Notes under the pieces: model-generated
The model's input: the letters and a program-made list of their open reading frames with translations, nothing else
Told to the model about the DNA's origin: nothing
Database searches by the model: none
Made by a program: the position numbers and the translations under genes
Origin: Chloroflexota bacterium
GTDB lineage: Bacteria > Chloroflexota > Limnocylindria > QHBO01
Direction of reading: 5' to 3'
DNA length: 8,280 bases
NCBI GenBank assembly: GCA_013697395.1
Contig: JACCWY010000135.1
Coordinates: 1-8,280, forward strand
Shown: in pieces, positions 6,148-8,280 of the stretch
Numbering within the stretch: position 1 is the first letter of the stretch
Layout: every line of letters starts with the position of its first letter

Positions 6148-6691
6148 CTACAGGTCGAGCGCGAACGAGCTCACAAAGGGCTCTTGCTCATCGGTCTCGA
6201 TCGTTCCGTGTCGGGCGGTGCGAACAGCGTCGATGGCCTCGCGCGGGCCCGAGCCCGGCACCGATCAGCGTGCAGGCAGCGATGGTTCCGGTGCGGCCCA
6301 ACCCGCCACGGCACGCGACGGCCACGCTGTCGCCGGCCGCGAGCCGGGCGAGGATGGTGCGCACGAGCACCCGAGCCTGGTCGACGCCGGCCGGGACGCC
6401 CCCATCCGGGATGGGGAGTCGAAGCACGTCGATGCCGACGCTCGCCATGACCTGCTGGATGTCAGGAACGCCGAATCGCGCGAGCTCGTGATCCTCCACG
6501 AGGATGACCAGCAGGTCGATGCGCCATTCATCGCGCAGCGCTTGCGCATCGGTCGCCAACGTTCGGTCGTGACGCCCGAAGATGCCGTCCGCCTTCTTCA
6601 CTGGCAGAAACGTCATGCCGAGTCGCCCGCTGAACGAATGATCGATCCAGCTGACCCGAATCGGATTGTTCTCGCTCGTGTGGGTGGTCAC
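6148..6691 (-). pseudogene. CDKN3-like dual-specificity protein phosphatase with 3' frameshift
   Basis: From GTG at 6691, preceded by AGAGGC at a good distance, the frame gives VSWIDHSFSGRLGMTFLPVK, later LVILVEDHELARFGVPDIQQ, LPIPDGGVP and ACRGGLGRTGTIAAC. This is the cyclin-dependent-kinase-inhibitor-3 type branch of the Cys-based phosphatases: catalytic C127 and R133 of C-x5-R, general acid D96. The residue before C127 is Ala instead of the usual His. After GLGP the frame turns to Arg/His-rich sequence and stops at 6188. One frame over, EAIDAVRTARHGTIETDEQE then PFVSSFALDL and TAG at 6148 give the expected C-terminal helices. One extra base in the GC run near 6240-6250 explains this. The catalytic core precedes the shift, so partial activity is conceivable. 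The frame is open upstream into relE, but the two are separate genes. Confidence 0.8.
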
Positions 6692-6719
6692 GCCGCTGCC
6701 TCTGGTGGGCTCATCGCGC

Positions 6720-6735
6720 GTATATGCGTATATAC
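6720..6735. promoter_or_regulatory. GTATAT palindrome element C
   Basis: GTATAT-GCGT-ATATAC is a perfect inverted repeat with a 4-base spacer, overlapping the 12-base palindrome GCGTATATACGC. It sits 29-44 bases upstream of the phosphatase GTG and just after the ancestral relE stop, so it may be the phosphatase promoter or operator. It shares its layout with element B. Confidence 0.4.
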
Positions 6736-6756
6736 GCGGCGACCGGAAAGGTCCCG

Positions 6757-6994
6757 TCACACCAGGGTCGAGACGGCCCGCTCGAGATCCCTTCGGTGCA
6801 CGAGGTCGATAGAGGATGCGGTAGTCCCCCACCCGCAGTCGGAGCCAGGGCGATCGTCCGCGGAGCGGCCTGAAGTCCGGGTCGGCATGCTCAACTTCCA
6901 GCGCCTCGAGGGCGTCGCGAATCCGATTGAGCTCCTCGCCGGCCCCGATCCGCCGCAGATCCTTCGCCGCCCGCCGGGAAAGGGTGACGCTCAC
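6757..6994 (-). pseudogene. RelE/ParE-family toxin with internal lesion
   Basis: From GTG at 6994, 6 bases after the Phd stop, the frame reads SVTLSRRAAKDLRRIGAGEE, a helical hairpin, then FRPLRGRSPWLRLRVGDYRI and LYR: the RelE fold up to the third strand (L-R-V-G-D-Y-R). The expected last strand and helix lie one frame over as IDLVHRRDLERAVSTLV with TGA at 6757. Full-length relatives carry about ten more residues between YRILY and the final strand, so a short deletion plus frame change is likelier than a single-base error. The remaining frame runs straight into the phosphatase gene. RelE toxins cleave mRNA at the ribosome and depend on the C-terminal segment, so this copy is probably inactive. 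The assignment is strong; the deletion size is an inference. Confidence 0.75.
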
Positions 6995-7000
6995 CAGCGT

Positions 7001-7273
7001 TCAGGGAGCCGGCTCGGCGCCAGGTGCACCAAACACGTCCGACAGCGTCCGCGTCCGGCCGTGAGCAAGGTCGGCATCCGCCTCCCTCATCGACGTCGCG
7101 TACGCCGGCGCGTTGGCGAGCACGAAGTCCTCGAGCTCGTCGGTATCGATCGCGATCAGCGCCCCGACAGGCTTTCCGCGGCGCGTGATGATCGCCGGGC
7201 GCCCGCTGCTGGTCACCTCGTCAACCACCTGGCTGGATCGGCGAGCCAGATCGCGAATGCTCACCGTCGGCAT
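7001..7273 (-). CDS. Phd/YefM-family antitoxin
   Basis: A 90-residue protein: MPTVSIRDLARRSSQVVDEV, then TSSGRPAIITRRGKPVGALI and AIDTDELEDFVLANAPAYAT. The S-I-R-D-L-x-x-x-x-x-x-V-x-x-V...G-x-P-x-I-I-T-R-R-G-K-P-V-A-x-L fold is the DNA-binding N-terminal domain of Phd/YefM antitoxins; the acidic C-terminal half (residues ~45-90) would wrap the toxin. The ATG at 7273 is chosen over the in-frame codon at 7351 because AGGAG lies about 8 bases upstream and family homology begins there. It is followed after 6 bases by the relE start, the standard antitoxin-first order with coupled translation. Antitoxin and toxin normally repress their own promoter together; direct repeats lie upstream at 7305-7321. 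It looks intact although its toxin is damaged. Confidence 0.88.
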   Translation of the reverse strand: MPTVSIRDLARRSSQVVDEVTSSGRPAIITRRGKPVGALIAIDTDELEDFVLANAPAYATSMREADADLAHGRTRTLSDVFGAPGAEPAP

Positions 7274-7304
7274 GACATACTCTCCTTCGGACCGTGTCCA
7301 AGTA

Positions 7305-7321
7305 CATACAATTGTCATACA
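7305..7321 (-). promoter_or_regulatory. direct repeats upstream of phd, candidate operator/promoter
   Basis: TGTATG occurs twice on the minus strand (7305-7310 and 7316-7321) with an 11-base period, about one helical turn, around the palindrome ACAATTGT. It lies 32-48 bases upstream of the Phd start in an AT-rich island. TATGTA or TATGAC could act as a -10 box. This placement suits autoregulation by the Phd/RelE pair. Confidence 0.4.
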
Positions 7322-7432
7322 CCGACGGTTCGTCGCAAGGGGCGCGGGCACGCCTTGACGCGCCTCCCGGCTGCGAATCCATCGGCCGATGCTCTTCGCG
7401 ACCAGCCCCTGGTGGCTGAAGCCAGTCCGAGG

Positions 7433-7933
7433 TCATTGACGTCGGTCGAGCTCCTGGCGCAGGGCTCCGAGCTCTTCGATGGCCAGCAGATCCTTCGGAC
7501 GGCCTGCTGCTCGCTTCATGCGGATCAGGTCGTCGACGGCGGCGATGAGGACCCGATGGCCGAATAACTGGAAGGTATCGGCCGTTCGTGCAAGGTCGTC
7601 GTAGCCCTCCGTGCCCGCGGGCGTGGCCAGGATGTCGATCCAGCCAAGGTCCGTCGTGAACGTGAAGGCATCGCCCTTGGAGAGCGTGCGCGCGTCCAGG
7701 CGGAACGGGAGGCCCGGATCGGCACCGCGCAGATAGGCGTGCACTTCGGCCAGAGCCGCGGCGAGCCGCTCGAGGTTGTCCGAATCTCGCGCGTAGCAAA
7801 GATCGACGTCCTGGGTCACGATGGGCGCACCGTGAGTCACCGCTGCCAATCCGCCGATGACGACATAGTGCACCCCGTGTCCGCTCAGAAGACGGATCAC
7901 CGCCTCCGGCTGGAACTCAGGAGTCGCTTCCAC
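7433..7933 (-). CDS. nucleotidyltransferase-fold protein (AbiEii/MNT-like toxin candidate)
   Basis: A 166-residue protein from GTG at 7933. The core is VVIGGLAAVTHGAPIVTQDV then DLCY: the G27-G28 helix N-cap and the D42-x-D44 metal pair of minimal nucleotidyltransferases, followed by LGWIDILATPAG and a C-terminal R-M-K-x-x-x-x-R-x-K-D-L-x-A-I-E-E-L motif usual in these small proteins. Such enzymes transfer nucleotides to protein or RNA; many are toxins of the AbiE or MNT/HEPN type. The start overlaps the upstream XRE gene by 17 bases, showing one operon. It appears complete, with no visible lesion. Acting as a toxin is inferred from fold plus HTH partner; it could instead be a non-TA nucleotidyltransferase. 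Confidence 0.82.
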   Translation of the reverse strand: MEATPEFQPEAVIRLLSGHGVHYVVIGGLAAVTHGAPIVTQDVDLCYARDSDNLERLAAALAEVHAYLRGADPGLPFRLDARTLSKGDAFTFTTDLGWIDILATPAGTEGYDDLARTADTFQLFGHRVLIAAVDDLIRMKRAAGRPKDLLAIEELGALRQELDRRQ

Positions 7934-8243
7934 GTCCGACCGCTCTGAGGAATTCGGCGAGGTTGCGACCCGCGTCGCCCGCGCTCGAGACCCGCTCTTC
8001 CGGGGTACGCCGCAGCGATGCGCGGATCAATGTCCGATCCACCCCAATGCCAAGCGCCGGCGACGCCTCGAGCATGGTGCCCGTCCCGGCCAACAGCCGG
8101 TCGAGGGTCGCGATGCTCGGTGAAACCAACCCGCGCTCGATGCGGGCGATAGCCGGCTGCGGCATCCCCGTCGCTCGGGCCAGGTCCCGCTGCGTCATCC
8201 CCGCGCGGCGACGGGCGTATCGGACCATCCGTGCTGCACTCAT
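7917..8243 (-). CDS. XRE-family helix-turn-helix regulator, likely antitoxin
   Basis: A 108-residue protein from ATG at 8243. Residues ~5-60 are a Cro/C1-type domain: YARRRAGMTQRDLARATGMP (helices 1-2) then QPAIARIERGLVSPSIATLD (recognition helix and helix 4), with the typical T-Q-x-x-L-A and Q-x-x-I-x-R-I-E-x-G signature. The C-terminal part (~75-108, TPEERVSSAGDAGRNLAEFL) is a short helical tail that probably contacts the downstream nucleotidyltransferase. The two genes overlap by 17 bases, antitoxin first. No Shine-Dalgarno precedes the ATG; a -10-like TATCAT ends 7 bases upstream, pointing to leaderless translation. The dyad at 8252-8271 is a likely autoregulatory site. DNA binding is firm by motif; the antitoxin role is inferred from context. 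Confidence 0.85.
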   Translation of the reverse strand: MSAARMVRYARRRAGMTQRDLARATGMPQPAIARIERGLVSPSIATLDRLLAGTGTMLEASPALGIGVDRTLIRASLRRTPEERVSSAGDAGRNLAEFLRAVGRGSDS

Positions 8244-8250
8244 CGACGGG

Positions 8251-8271
8251 ATGATAACACATTCGATATCA
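8251..8271 (-). promoter_or_regulatory. promoter and candidate operator of the XRE/nucleotidyltransferase operon
   Basis: On the minus strand TATCAT (8251-8256) fits a -10 box 7 bases before the ATG, predicting transcription start at or next to the start codon. TGATA and TATCA (8252-8256 and 8267-8271) form an inverted repeat with a 10-base gap, two half-sites 15 bases apart that overlap the -10 box, as expected for a repressor dimer. The -35 region would lie near the window edge and is not clear. Confidence 0.45.
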
Positions 8272-8280
8272 CGGCTCTTA

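Noticed and set aside
1220..6735. Reading the GTATAT elements as a CRISPR or integron attC array
   Set aside because: Only three copies, kilobases apart, with no regular spacers, no cas or integrase gene and no attC-like conserved core.
7405..7430. Possible terminator hairpin just after the nucleotidyltransferase gene (TGGCT/AGCCA and CAGCC/GGCTG alternatives)
   Set aside because: Stems are only 5 bp, compete with one another, and have no T-run, so they are not distinguishable from chance in GC-rich DNA.
7897..8262. A 121-residue minus-strand frame overlapping the XRE gene
   Set aside because: Out-of-phase shadow; the XRE frame has a clear helix-turn-helix signature.

Overview
The window is GC-rich (only short AT-rich islands stand out) and almost entirely coded on the minus strand. 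The best intact gene is a class III nucleotide cyclase fused to an AAA/STAND ATPase and TPR repeats, headed by a double-CxxC zinc ribbon. That architecture, with the cyclase N-terminal CKMC..PFGGPGGP motif, the bacterial CDKN3-like phosphatase and the many small toxin-antitoxin (TA) pairs, suggests a soil-type Chloroflexota (or possibly actinobacterial) genome. This lineage call is an inference from recalled family distributions, with no search behind it.

Layout in coordinate order: (1) 1-278, start of an MFS transporter with a frameshift, running off the window. (2) 428-1180, a DUF5615 PIN-like toxin preceded by only the C-terminal half of a DUF433-type antitoxin, which is fused at the DNA level to the first ~75 codons of a second, otherwise missing, cyclase. 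(3) 1260-4505, the intact 1081-residue cyclase/ATPase/TPR protein. (4) 4558-5907, a run of broken genes: a zinc-ribbon stub, a frameshifted hicB, an N-terminally truncated hicA, a plus-strand membrane-protein start, and the N-terminal part of a UvrD-like helicase. (5) 5928-6147, a non-coding stretch with a palindrome, a long hairpin and a perfect 10-bp inverted repeat that looks like an operator. (6) 6148-7273, a CDKN3-like phosphatase with a 3' frameshift, a RelE toxin with an internal lesion, and its intact Phd/YefM antitoxin. (7) 7433-8243, an intact XRE regulator plus nucleotidyltransferase TA-type operon with a promoter/operator at the window edge.

The theme is four different TA-type modules (DUF433/DUF5615, HicAB, Phd/RelE, XRE/nucleotidyltransferase) within about 7.8 kb, three of them damaged, mixed with truncated housekeeping-like genes. 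The 3.2-kb cyclase gene has no interruption, while the short accessory genes around it carry at least six reading-frame lesions. That contrast favours genuine gene decay at an insertion/deletion hotspot over random sequencing error, although errors in CG-rich runs cannot be excluded for single cases. Two long apparent fusion proteins (minus strand, 428-1204 and 6188-6994) are best read as artefacts of these lesions. Three GTATA-rich near-palindromes (1220, 5928, 6720) lie upstream of minus-strand genes and may be shared promoter or operator elements. No tRNA, rRNA, CRISPR array or transposase was seen.
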